Part shown: positions 50,401 to 63,200 of the stretch, in pieces
Position numbering within the stretch: position 1 is the first letter of the stretch
Layout: every line of letters starts with the position of its first letter
DNA from: Pegea sp. RAD2-039
Lineage: Eukaryota; Chordata; Thaliacea; Salpida; Salpidae
DNA length: 64,000 nt
Direction of reading: 5' to 3'
Assembly: GCA_034620365.1 (NCBI GenBank)
Contig: JAQGEQ010000062.1
Location: 124,001 to 188,000, forward strand
Translations under genes and position numbers: made by a program
The notes under the pieces: generated by a model
What the model was told of the DNA's origin: nothing
The model's input: the letters and a program-made list of their open reading frames with translations, nothing else
The model's database searches: none

Positions 50401-53400
50401 TCACAAGATGAGATGGAAAAACTCAATAATTTTCAAATGTGAAGTATTATTTTGCTGAGTCTGAAAATTGGCCGACTTTTGAATATCATTAAAAAGCCGA
50501 ATCTAAAACGGACTTTAAAAGTTTTTTCACATAATCAAGAAAAGTTTAAAGTATCTTAAGTTTAAGACCTTTTTTGGCACTTTTGCAAAATGGAATTTAA
50601 AAATAGAAATATTTTGTTTTAAATCTGTAAAATGTTAATATTTATTCAATTATAATTTTTCTCATTCTTACTTATTTTCTGTTCTAAAGTGGTTACAACT
50701 GATACGATGTGGTTAGATTTTGTAGTTTTTGAAAACTTACTCTATATTTGCTTTTCAGTTAGCATACAAATGAAAGCAGATAGCATCTATATGAAAAAAG
50801 TTTGCTCTAAATTATTTTACAATTGAAACTTTTATCAAAGTTCTTCAAACTGTAAAATGATAATATTTGAATTAGTATAAAAACAGAAATTACAAAACGT
50901 AAAAATATCTTAATCACAATTAATTAATACCTTAAATATTTAGCATGTTTCACAATTTTCATAACTTTTTATATTCCATTTTTATTAACCATAGTTTAAG
51001 CTTGTTAATTTCCAAGAAAGCAACACAATGGTTCAACAACAACCAAAAAGACAAGACAACATTTCTACTATTGTGCGGTGTTTTTTGCATATTTTCTATA
51101 TTAATCACAAACTTATCTGTGTAAAGGAAATAAAATATTCTTCTTCTGTCGTTTTCTTGTGATGTATATTCTTGTACATATTTTCTTTAACATAATTAAA
51201 TAACATAATTTTAACTTCAATAATGTAGTTTTTATTTTGTAAAAGTATTTTATTATTTTAACTCACAAGGAATATTTCATAAATAGTTAATTAATGTTTT
51301 TATTTAAAAAATTAGTTTATACTTTTTAGTGTTATAAGAAACATTAAAATATTTTGTAAAAGAAAAACAGTTAGAGCATATGACAAAAAATGGGTGTTGT
51401 TTCTATTTTATTGAATAAAACTATTTGAAGAAATATAATTGAAATTTGTTGGTAAAGCGTATATTAAAAATACTTTTTGAAATATTTTAGAGTAAACTAA
51501 AAGGTTATGAGATTTAGTTTTGATTAAAAATACTTTTAGAAATTAGGAAGTGTTTTTCAATGTTTTAAAAAATCAAAAAAACGTTTTTAAATTAAATTAT
51601 AAAGCTAATTATATTTCAATCTCTTTTAGCTAAGTATTAAATTTTTGGCTACAACTTTAAATAATCTAAAAGTTTTAATTAATTTTTTATAAAACGTTTT
51701 ATTATTAAGACTGTAACAAAAAGTTTTGCTGTTGCAAAAGTTTTTCAGGAAAATTTGATGCGATTTTTAAGGAAACATGAATTTAATTTTATTAATATTT
51801 TTGCACTATTGCCTTCTTTGTATATTGGGTCAACTTAATAATTTCAAAGTTTCCTAAGATATATTTTCTGACAAAATTTTGTTTTTATTGCAATCAAGTT
51901 TGTGTAAAAAGTTTACCTGATAATTTATTACAAATTTTAATAATCTAAGATAATGATTATCCTTGGTGGTTGAAGGTTTTTAAAAAACCTTCGGTAAAGC
52001 TATAATGTTGGTAAAACAAGTAGGTCTTAAAAATGTATTTCAAACTGAATGATAAAGTTTGCATATATTTACTAAACCAACTTTCAATTACACCAATTTC
52101 TTTAACAACAGTTATCGTTACTTGTTTAATGTATTTAGGAATTTGTGATAAACTTTTGTATTTTGTATAAACTTTTTGTGATTCTAATTTAAGTATCACA
52201 GTAGATCTCGAATCACTTTTGACTTCTTTTTGAAACTTGTCGATGCAAAACTGTATAAATGCCAAAAAATTAAATTTATTAAATTAGTTTTACTATAATC
52301 ATTTTAAAATCATTAGAAAAAGCAAGAATGGAACTATGTGGAACAAATTTTTACTTAGCATTTTAACTATATTTTTTCAATACCATAAAATACCAACTGA
52401 TATACAGATTAAGGAGATATAATTTTTACATTTTAATTTCAAAACGATTCAGTCTCATATTTTCATATTTATCATATTTATATTTTGATAAATATTTTAA
52501 AAATTGAGTTTTTTAGTTTTGCAGAATGAGTATAAAGTAGATAGAATACTAAACACTTTATTGATATGATAACTAATAACGAAACTTCATATAAAAAAAA
52601 CTTTATAAAATATTTCTGAGTTTAAATATTTTTAGATATAAGTAACTTCATTAAAAGTATTTTTTTCAAGTTACTATAGATATTGAATTAAGAACGAACA
52701 AAATGTTTTATTTTATTTTACAAATTTTGTAATAATCCAAAATATCCTGTAATGTAACTACAGACGCTATTTGTAAGATAGAGTTATTAAAAAACAAGAT
52801 TATTTATTTTATTATTCAAAATTTAACCATTTGATTATTATTTTATTCTAAAAAGGTTATTAACAATTTATCTATTAAAACTAATTATTTAATTATTTGC
52901 TTATACCAAATTTTTTCAGTTGTTTTTTTTTCAAAGTTTGTAAATTTCAAAATATAACTTTGTTATTTTTTAGATGTAAATTTATTAAAATTAGAATTAA
53001 AATAGTTCTTGAAAAGTTTAGACGTAATTTTGTAGAAAGATTTTACCTCTAATATATAGCTGTCTATATGAACTAACAATATTGATTAAAAAGTTTCTAT
53101 CTTTTTATATATTCTTTTTATTTTAGTTGCTGTCTGTAGAATTAGATGAAAAAATTTTAGAATTTTGTTATGTGAAATTTATACTTGTTCTTTTACTTAT
53201 GGTTTATATTTTTATTAAAATGATTCTAATGAAAATTTTGCGGGAAAATAAAAGAGAATAATTATATAAATTAAGTGAATTTAATAAAAATACAACAAAG
53301 CTAAAATAAAAATAACTTTAAACTTTTAATCTCATGATATTTGTTAAATATGAAAAATTTGGTTTTAAGAAATTATTTAAAACTAACATTTAAAAAAACA

Positions 53401-53494
53401 ACTTTTTCTGAAGCTTTCATAAAAATCTTTCAACATTTATTACTTGAAAATAAAAGTTACAAACCCCTTTTTTTTAATTTGATAAAAGTTTATA
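44447..53494. other. 9-kb AT-rich gene desert
   Basis: No exon, RNA gene or dispersed repeat could be supported between the divergent bZIP and tandem-C2 genes. ORFs at 44681-44878, 46764-46973 and 51957-52265 have no recognisable homology or codon signature. The region should contain the promoters of both neighbours and may carry bZIP cis-regulatory elements. Confidence 0.4.
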
Positions 53495-56365
53495 ATGGGA
53501 AGCGGTTTTTCTTCAAGAAAAACAGTTCCTCCTGCAGTTGATCAGATCAACATCTTTCATAAAAATGCTCTTGAAGTTAAGAAGAAATCCGAGGAAGATC
53601 TTAAAGAAGAAGAACATCAGATGTATTTAGTGAGTCATCAAAGCGTTTTTGAAACAAACTTCAAAATTTTTGAAATTTTTTCTTACCAGAAAAATTTGTC
53701 AAATTTAAAGACTGTTTTTAAGAAGTTGGATCCTGGAGTCTTGAATTACTCCGGAGAAATTGAAGGAGAATTAAAGATCTCTTATAAATTAGCAGAAAAT
53801 AATTCTATTCTTCTGGTTAAGGTTTGTAGAAACCAAATTTTTAGATAAATTATCATTTTATCACAGAAATAAATCATAATAATAAAACCATGGTTTAAAA
53901 TATAATAAATAATTTCATTTATTTTATGATTTTTTTTGGCAAAATAACTTGATAACTGAAAATAAATCTGTGAATAATTCGTTTACTTTTTGTGAAATTG
54001 AAATGTTTAAAAAATTCATTTATAAATTAAAGATTTTTTTAACAAATAATTTAAAAGATCATAAATAAAATGAAAAATTCCAAAATGATGACGAATTCTT
54101 GAAAACTAATATTTGTTTTGTTTTTATGAGAATATTTTGTAAACAAATTTCATTTCACAAACTTTATTGTTTTTTTGTTAAATTTCTTAGAATTACAAAA
54201 TAGTTTTGGGTTTCAGGTTATTTTAGCTCAGAATCTGACAGCAATTGATCTTAGTGGACAAGTTTCGAACCCATTTGTGAAGGTCAACTTTTTCTAATTT
54301 TTAAAGTCTCTGTTTTCATAATATCATTTTTCCATATTTCTAAGTATTTAGAGCAAATTTATCTAAAAAATACCTTATTTTTGTTTGGTGGTTTTTAAAA
54401 ATAGTACAAATGTTTGTGTACTAAATATGAATGTAATTTTTTCATAGATTTTGATTTAATCCTAAAAAATGACTTGTTTTCATTTCCACTTTCAGGTAAA
54501 CTTGCTACTTCCACAAGGACATAGATCTGATGCCATTGAAAATAGTTTTTCTACTAGAATAGTTCGAAACAGTCGAAATCCTGTTTTTAATGAAATTTTT
54601 TCATTTGAATGGAATGAGAACTTTAAAATGTCTAAGATTAGGTTTATTTCATTCTACTTATATAACCTCAAACAAATTTTTACAATTTAAAGCTATAAAA
54701 TTTGTTCCATTCCACAAGTTACAACCAAATACAAACAGATTCATTTAACTTTCATCCGATTTTTTTACATACTTATTATATAATATTATTAATTATTTAT
54801 TTATTAATTTCTTTTTTAAAAATATAATTTTTATTATTATTTTTTTAATATTTGAATAAAGTTTTATTAATATTTTAAATTTTTTGGGTGTTTTAAAAGT
54901 TTTTCAGTTTGGTCTTCTGACTCATCTGTTGATGATTTTATGGGAGAAAGCGAATTAATATTAGAGGAAGTGACGTCAGAACCAAATGTAGTTTGGATGA
55001 CTTTAAAACCTCAGGTATTTAAGTTTAAAAGGAAAACAAGTAACACATACTAACTAAAGTTTTTTAAACAATTAATAAAACTTAATTTTTTTGTAATTAT
55101 TCAGACTGACAAAGATATTGGTGGCTGTCTTCATTTCAGTATCAACTTTGAATTACCTCAAAATCTTTTTGTTTCAGTTTTAAAAGTTGATAAATTGACA
55201 AAAACTAAACCTTCCTTAAAACCGTAAGTTTTGAAGCTGATATCATCGATATCTTCAATATAATCAAGTTTTTATAATTTTAAAAGATTAAATTTTATGT
55301 TTAGATTATTTCCTTTTGAAGTTTCTAAATAATTTTTAGTTATGTACGACTTTATATTCCTGGGGTCCCTTATCTTCATAAGACCAACTCCAGCTCTTCC
55401 GATGATCCCTGTAATCCTTACTGGAATGAATGCTTTGAATTCCCAGTCACTAAAGAAGAATTTATAAAAAAGTATTTTTTTTTAAATTAATTTTAAAAAC
55501 ATCTTTTAATTTTTTTTTATCTTTTTATCTTCAGGAGTTTAGTGATAATTGTATCAGATGTAGAAGATGAATCAGCTTATTTAGGAGAAGTACATATTGA
55601 TCTGAATCCTCTCACAAACAGTCTTAAGATGCAGGGATCAAGTGAACTTCAAGATTTGGTTTGTGATAAAATACCAACAATTTTTGAAAAGCAAAAAAAT
55701 ATTTAGAAAAAAAAATTGTTGATAGAGGGCGAGTAAAGCGAAACAGAGTCGTTGGGCCAAATGTGTCTTGAAAGAAGAGTTTGAAGAAGCTTTAAACGCT
55801 CATGCATCTTTTAATTCACCCAATTTCTTATTTTCGAAAGTTGTGAACGGTTCATATAATCAGGTAGATGGCGCTGTTGAGTAGAAAAGTTGGTTGTAAT
55901 AAAACTTCTCGAGTCCTGAGATTGTTTGTTGTTAAACTCTTGATCATCGTGATGATGCGCTTTCATCATCTTTATCTTACTTTCTGCTCCGAATCACTTT
56001 GATCGTGTGCTGGGCGTGAACCTTGGAAAAATAAACTCAATGTAAAAACCACATGTCTTTACCAATTTCGATTTTTATCATCTAAGACTTTATCATCTTC
56101 TCTTCAGATTCTCATCTCGTTTAATCTTTCATTTTTATCCGAATATTTACAAAAATTAAGAAATCTTTTTTCACTTAACGATACGTGTCCAGCTGAGACC
56201 TCTACATCTTCAATCTACTCTTTGAAACATGATTAGCAACATCAACCTCAAATCTCATAAACCTAATAATTCAACATCTCTATTTTTTAGGCAATTTCTG
56301 TCCGAATTCCAAAAACTGAGGCATCACAACGCTTGAAGCTTGTAAATGGAGTCTTGCTCCATTAA
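53495..56365 (+). CDS. Tandem C2-domain protein with N-myristoylation signal
   Basis: Exons 53495-53821, 54217-54282, 54496-54641, 54900-55014, 55105-55223, 55340-55471, 55535-55658, 55726-55863 and 56291-56365 give 413 residues. The start MGSGFSSRK fits an N-myristoyltransferase site, suggesting membrane anchoring without a transmembrane helix. C2A begins near 85 (GEIEGELKISYKL, LTAIDLSGQVSNPFVKVNLL, NPVFNEIFSF, SVWSSDSSVDDFMGESELIL). C2B follows (GCLHFSINFEL, YVRLYIPGVPYLHKT, NPYWNECFEF, LVIIVSDVEDESAYLGEV). C2A keeps only part of the calcium-binding Asp set. C2B largely lacks it in loop 1, so calcium-independent lipid or protein binding is likely. It resembles synaptotagmin, Doc2 or TC2N-type tandem C2 proteins; the exact family is not settled. 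The exon at 54900 uses an acceptor AAAAG that fits the phase. Confidence 0.85.
53630..53689 (+). other. Possible 60-bp in-frame intron (exitron-like) in C2 gene
   Basis: Begins GTGAGT and ends with a pyrimidine-rich TTTTTTCTTACCAG. It is 60 bp, free of stops, and flanked by in-frame codons. Retention or removal would give 413- or 393-residue proteins. Confidence 0.55.
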
Positions 56366-59300
56366 ATTTCATCAACTCTTCAATTTCAAAGTCTTTATTT
56401 ACAGTAATCAAGTAGTAGAAGGCAGTTGATTACATTACTAATCATTATTAAGATTGATTAGAAAAGCGAATGTGATATTCTGGTATTATTGTAAAGCTTC
56501 AGATTTGTTTTTTCTGTTTACCCTGATTCATCATACTAACTATCCATGTCATCTTTTATTCCTCTGACTTCTTCCATCAAACTTTCTTTATTCTTACTTA
56601 TTCAAATCATTTATATATCAATTAATTACACTTTGTAGCAGCAATCTTTAGTTTCTTAAATAATTCTTCAGATATTTTTCAAGAAAGTGTTTAACATTTA
56701 TTTGAAACAGTTACATGTTTGTATCTATCAGAAGATTGCCCGGTAGTAGTTATTTCAGTTACGGATGATTTAAAGTTCAAATAGACATTGATTTTTCCCA
56801 CGACCGTCTATATATAACAGGCTTTCTTTGATGCTTTCCAAATGCTTGTCACTAACGCTATGATTGATTACAAGACATGTTGCCGTCGCCTTTTTAGCAA
56901 TTATGAAAATTTATACTTGCTTTTTTTAGTGATCAGAAGCTACAATTAATACAACTCTTTGTGATATTATAGACGCTCGCATTTCTAGTTTTGTCTTTTT
57001 TTCAAGTATCTATCTAATTAAAGAAATAAAACTTCTTTAAAATATTGATAAGGATCACCTTTAAATAAATTTGGTGAATTTAAATTCATATTAAATTTAT
57101 CTAGAAGGTAGCATTTAAAGGTTTCAAATGTATAAATATTAGATAATTCTGCTTAACTTACTGCCCACAAGAAATAAAATATTCATTATTCTTTACTAGA
57201 AGTTGTATCATTCTCTACTATATGTAACAAACTCTGTTTGTGAAATATGAACAGTTGTTGATAGCTAAAACAAACAGTGTTTAACTGAAACTTTGTAAAG
57301 AATTTAGAAATTGAATTTTGAGTAGTTTCGAAGAACAAACATTTAATTAGTAAATGGTCAAGTTGTTTAATAATTTTATCTGATTGAGCTTATGCTAAGT
57401 AAGCTTATTTTGGAAATAAAACCATTTTTATTATGTACACGAATAATTAACTTATATGATATATAGTTAACGCAAAAGTGTTTAATTTAGTATAACCAAA
57501 TTTATATAAAGATTATTTGGGTAAGTAACTAGATTCTGACAATCGAATGTTTCTTTTTAAGTAAATCGTTTTTAAAGGACTTTTTAGAGTTTATAGTTCA
57601 TGATAAAAGACCAAAGAAAGAAATGAAAAAGTAAAAAAAAATCCTTGAAATGTATGATAACTAGCTAAACTATTTTGTCAAGTTTGTGTCCTTCACTTTA
57701 ATGTATCATTCGTTAACTTAAAATTTCAAATTAAAGCTATAATATTATAAATTTTTGTATTTGAAAAACTCTAATAGTAAATAGATAATCAAATTTAGCT
57801 TCAAATAAATGGAATCTTATTTAATTTTAAACTTTTAAAAATTCTTTCTGATAATTTTACTTAATTAAATCTAAAGTAGCTCGTTAATAACACTATTTGC
57901 AAATTTAACTTGAAAATTATGCATCAAATATTTTAGTTTCCGTTTTTATATACTTTTAGTATTATCGAGTTGAAAATTTGGACTTAAATTTTATCCTGTT
58001 CGATTTTATCAATAATTTGAACTTAAGTTGTTTCTGTAAATCCAATTTTACAATATTTATGTCTCCCCACGCTTCAACATCTACAAAATCTCATATAAGA
58101 ATAAAAATTTGGCAAAAATTTAAATAAACTCAACATTGAAATAATGTAAGCTGGTAACAAGGAAATAAAACGGTTATTAGAAATTTATTTTGTTAACAAT
58201 TTCTAACAACCAGCTTTACAAAATTTTGGGTTTTAGCAATGGTTTAAGTTTCTGTTTCTTATGGGTTTTTTCTTAGTAGTTTGAAAACTAATGATTTTTG
58301 TTCCTTGGTTTTTTATTTACAAGTTATTTAACTGATAATAAATAGTAAACTTTAAATGATACTTAATAAACCTTCTATTTTATTTATTTTTTCAATGTAA
58401 TTATAAAAATCAATTCATTAAATATATTAATTTTTATTTTGATGGTTTATAATATTAATTATTAAAACAGATTATAACTAAATGTTGCAGTAACTTATAA
58501 ATGTTAAAATAAGCAAAGTCATTAGAAAGTTATAAGTTTTAAGACTGTCAACAATTTTGTTTATTAAAAGTAGTTAATGAAATTAGCTTAAAAATAAAAT
58601 TATATCTAGTATTTTGATATAAACAGATTAGTAATGTAGATAGACCTTTAACATTAAATAATTCATTCTTTACATGAAATTTTTATGGTTTCAAATTTTA
58701 TTTAATTTATCAACTATATGTTTTATGTGGAAGGTAGTCTACCACAGAATGTTATTCTTGTATTGCATAGTCAAGCGAGGCTTCAAGGTACTTGAAAATA
58801 AATTTAATTTTCTTACACTTACATTAAAATCGCATAAACTTAATGACTTTTCTTATTACTTCAAAAGTTTAATAAAGTCAGCATATAGATAAGATTATGA
58901 CTACCATTTTCAAAAAAAGCTGATCTAAATCTATTTTTAGTAATAGAAATTTTACATACTATAGTTTGAAGATTACAATAAAATTCTTAATGTTGTTAAA
59001 GTAAGCTTGTTAACAAACTAGAAGTTCTAGATTTTTGACCAATACTAAGTACAAAGACTTTAGTTGTAAAAACGTTTATTTAATAATAAACTAAAATTTT
59101 ATGAAAATGAAATCAACTTAAATCCATTTCAAGTAAAAAATGAAATATTATAAAATACTTTTTAAGATTTTAATTTTTTTTTTCTACAAATTAAACGATT
59201 TTTATTTTAGTTGTTTAATTAAATTAACTTTTTAATATTAATATATAATAATTATTAAGTTACACAACGCATTTCACTTTTGATACTAGCAAATTTTTAA

Positions 59301-60237
59301 TAAAAAACTTTACAACAAATCAACTTAATTAACTTTCCTAACTTCATAAGAACTATAAAACACTTTTAATTTTGAAATGTCGTTATTATGTAACAGCTTA
59401 ATAGAAAAAAGAAACTACTCTAAAGGCTGACAATCCATTTATACTTAGATTTTTTTTATCTAAATAGCTTTTTACAGAAGTGTAAAATGATGATTGCAAA
59501 GTTTTATCAACTTTTATTTTTCCAAGAACTTTATGAAAATGATAAAATTGACTACTAATGTTTTTCAAATTAGCTTTTAGTTGAATCTTAAAAATATACT
59601 TTTATCAGTTAATTTAGCTGTAAGCTAATACTTAGTATTTTATTTGTCTATAAATTATGTGCTCAAGTTGGAGTTCTTACTGATATGTTAATTAGAAGAA
59701 AGAAGACTAAATAATGTTAATTAAATAGAAAATTTTAATGAGTTGCTTAAAAATACAATAAAGAAATAAATAGTATTTCTTGTGTACAAAGCACAGGTTA
59801 ACTTTTAAAAACCTTCTTTTTGAATTGATAAGTTACTTCAAATAATATTTAAAAAACTTAAGAGCAATTTTATATAAAAATAATCACAACTGTTATTAAT
59901 TTCAACTTATTTTAATTTATTAACTTCATAAACGAATCAATATTGTTTTGTTTCTCAAAATTTACTAATAATTAAAACGTACTTAGCAAAATCGTATTTA
60001 ACAAACTAAATCAAAACGGAAAATAAATTACATTACACATTTGACAAATATTAAAAGAAAACTGTTTAGTGGTAATAATTTTTTCAATATTTAATCTAGT
60101 TTCTACTCTTGGGGCTAACAAAAATTTCAAGTAGTAAAATGAAAGTACAATTAACCAAATAATAAAAATATATAGTTAACATTTTTACCACATTAAAAAT
60201 GTCACATGGAAGAACAAAACTTTGTTTTATTGTTCGG
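56366..60237. other. AT-rich intergenic spacer
   Basis: 3' flanks of the tandem-C2 gene and the repeat-protein gene, which are convergent. TTTATT at 60226-60231 is a reverse poly(A) signal candidate just beyond the repeat-protein stop. No other feature was supported. Confidence 0.4.
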
Positions 60238-63200
60238 TTAAAACTTTTCTTCATCTTCTTCATTATCATCTTTTCGGACTTTCGATTCATTTACAACTTC
60301 AACATTTTGATTATAATCACTTTCTAAGTTATCCTCATCTTTAGCAGAAGATCTTCTTCTGAAGTTGTCTTCATCTTTAACAGAAGCTCTTCTTTCTAAG
60401 TTATCCTCATCTTTAGCAGAAGATCTTCTTCTGAAGTTGTCTTCATCTTTAACAGAAGCCCTTCTTTCTAAGTTATCCTCATCTTTAGCAGAAGATCTTC
60501 TTCTGAAGTTGTCTTCATCTTTAACAGAAGCTCTTCTTTCTAAGTTATCCTCATCTTTAGCAGAAGATCTTCTTCTGAAGTTGTCTTCATCTTTAACAGA
60601 AGCTCTTCTTTCTAAGTTATCCTCATCTTTAGCAGAAGATCTTCTTCTGAAGTTGTCTTCATCTTTAACAGAAGATCTTCTTTCTAAGTTATCCTCATCT
60701 TTAGCAGAAGATCTTCTTCTGAAGTTGTCTTCATCTTTAGCAGAAGATCTTCTTCTGAAGTTATCTTCATCCTTAGCAGAAGATCTTCTTTCTAAGTTAT
60801 CCTCATCTTTAACAGAAGCTCTTCTTTCTAAGTTATCTTCATCCTTAGCAGAAGATCTTCTTCTGAAGTTGTCTTCATCTTTAACAGAAGCTCTTCTTTC
60901 TAAGTTATCCTCATCTTTAGCAGAAGATCTTCTTCTGAAGTTGTCCTCATCTTTAGCAGAAGATCTTCTTCTGAAGTTATCTTCATCCTTAGCAGAAGAT
61001 CTTCTTTCTAAGTTATCCTCATCTTTAACAGAAGCTCTTCTTTCTAAGTTATCTTCATCCTTAGCAGAAGATCTTCTTCTGAAGTTGTCTTCATCTTTAA
61101 CAGAAGCTCTTCTTTCTAAGTTATCCTCATCTTTAGCAGAAGATCTTCTTCTGAAGTTATCTTCATCTTTAGCAGAAGATCTTCTTCTGAAGTTGTCTTC
61201 ATCTTTAGCAGAAGCTCTTCTTTCTAAGTTATCTTCATCCTTAGCAGAAGATCTTCTTCTGAAGTTGCCTTCATCTTTAATAGAAGCTCTTCTTTCTAAG
61301 TTATCTTCATCCTTAGCAGAAGATCTTCTTCTGAAGTTATCCTCATCTTTAACAGAAGCTCTTCTTTCTAAGTTATCTTCATCCTTAGCAGAAGATCTTC
61401 TTCTGAAGTTATCCTCATCTTTAGCAGAAGCTCTTCTTTCAAAGTTATCCTCATCTTTAGCAGAAGATCTTCTTTCAAAGTTATCTTCATCCTTAGCAGA
61501 AGATCTTCTTCTGAAGTTATCTACATCTTTAGCAGAAGATCTTCTTCTGAAGTTATCTTCATCTTTAACAGAAGATCTTCTTTTTAAGTTATCCTCATCT
61601 TTAGCAGAAGATCTTCTTTCAAAGTTGTCTTCATCTTTAGCAGAAGATCTTCTTTCAAAGTTATCTTCATCTTTAGCAGAAGATCTTCTTCTGAAGTTAT
61701 CTACATCTTTAGCAGAAGATCTTCTTCTAAAGTTATCTACATCTTTAGCAGAAGATCTTCTTCGGAAGTTATCTTCATCTTTAGCAGAAGATCTTCTTCT
61801 AAAGTTATCTACATCTTTAGTTGAAGACTTTCTTCTGAAGTTATCTTCATCTTTAACAGAAGCTCTTCTTTCTAAGTTATCCTCATCTTTAGCAGAAGAT
61901 CTTCTTCTGAAGTTATCTTCATCCTTAGCAGAAGATCTTCTTTCTAAGTTATCCTCATCTTTAGCAGAAGATCTTCTATCAAAGTTATCCTCATCTTTAG
62001 CAGAAGATCTTCTTCTGAAGTTATCTTCATCTTTAACAGAAGATCTTCTTTCAAAGTTATCCTCATCTTTAACAGAAGACTTTCTTCTGAAGTTATCCTC
62101 ATCTTTAGCAGAAGATCTTCTTCTGAAGTTATCTTCATCTTTAACAGAAGATCTTCTTTCAAAGTTATCCTCATCTTTAACAGAAGACTTTCTTCTGAAG
62201 TTATCCTCATCTTTAGCAGAAGATCTTCTTCTGAAGTTATCTTCATCTTTAACAGAAGATCTTCTTTCAAAGTTATCTTCATCTTTAGCAGAAGATCTTC
62301 TTCTGAAGTTATCTTCATCCTTAGCAGAAGATCTTTTTTCTAAGTTATCCTCATCTTTAGCAGAAGATCTTCTATCAAAGTTATCCTCATCTTTAGCAGA
62401 AGATCTTCTATCAAAGTTATCCTCATCTTTAACAGAAGATCTTCTTCTGAAGTTATCTTCATCCTTAGCAGAAGATCTTCTTTCAAAGTTATCCTCATCT
62501 TTGACAGAAGACTTTCTTCTGAAGTTATCCTCATCTTTAGCAGAAGATCTTCTTTCAAAGTTATCTTCATCTTTAGCAGAAGATCTTCTTCTGAAGTTGT
62601 CCTCATCTTTAGCAGAAGATCTTCTTCTGAAGTTGTCCTCATCTTTAGCAGAAGATCTTCTTCTGAAGTTATCTTCATCCTTAGCAGAAGATCTTCTTCT
62701 GAAGTCATCTTCATCCTTAGCAGAAGATCTTCTTTCAAAGTTATCCTCATCTTTAGCAGAAGATCTTCTTCTGAAGTTGTCCTCATCTTTAGCAGAAGAT
62801 CTTCTTCTGAAGTTATCTTCATCCTTAGCAGAAGATCTTCTTTCAAAGTTATCTTCATCTTTAGCAGAAGATCTTCTTCTGAAGTCATCTTCATCCTTAG
62901 CAGAAGATCTTCTTCTGAAGTCATCTTCATCATTTACAGAAGATCTTCTTTCAAAATCATCTTCATCTTTAATGGAAGATCTTCTACTGAAGTTATCTTC
63001 ATCTTTAAAGTAATAACTATTTTCAGAATTGTTAACATCATTAAAAGTTGAGGCGGTTGAACGAGTTGCCCCTGAACTCGAATCTGTCTCAATTCTGTGT
63101 TCTTTGAGACTAATACTGGATTGAGAACTTGAGTGGCAGTTTTCCAAACTTTTTTTGTACTTTTTGCTCGTGGTTGAAAGTGAAGAGCTAGATGCAGAAA

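Noticed and set aside
51957-52265. 102-codon minus-strand ORF
   Set aside because: Longest ORF in the desert, but it has no recognisable domain, no splice partners and AT-driven codons.
60365-63013. 882-codon plus-strand ORF as a gene
   Set aside because: The minus-strand frame has non-repeat ends, a splice acceptor and a stop in context. The plus frame is open only because of the 36-bp unit.
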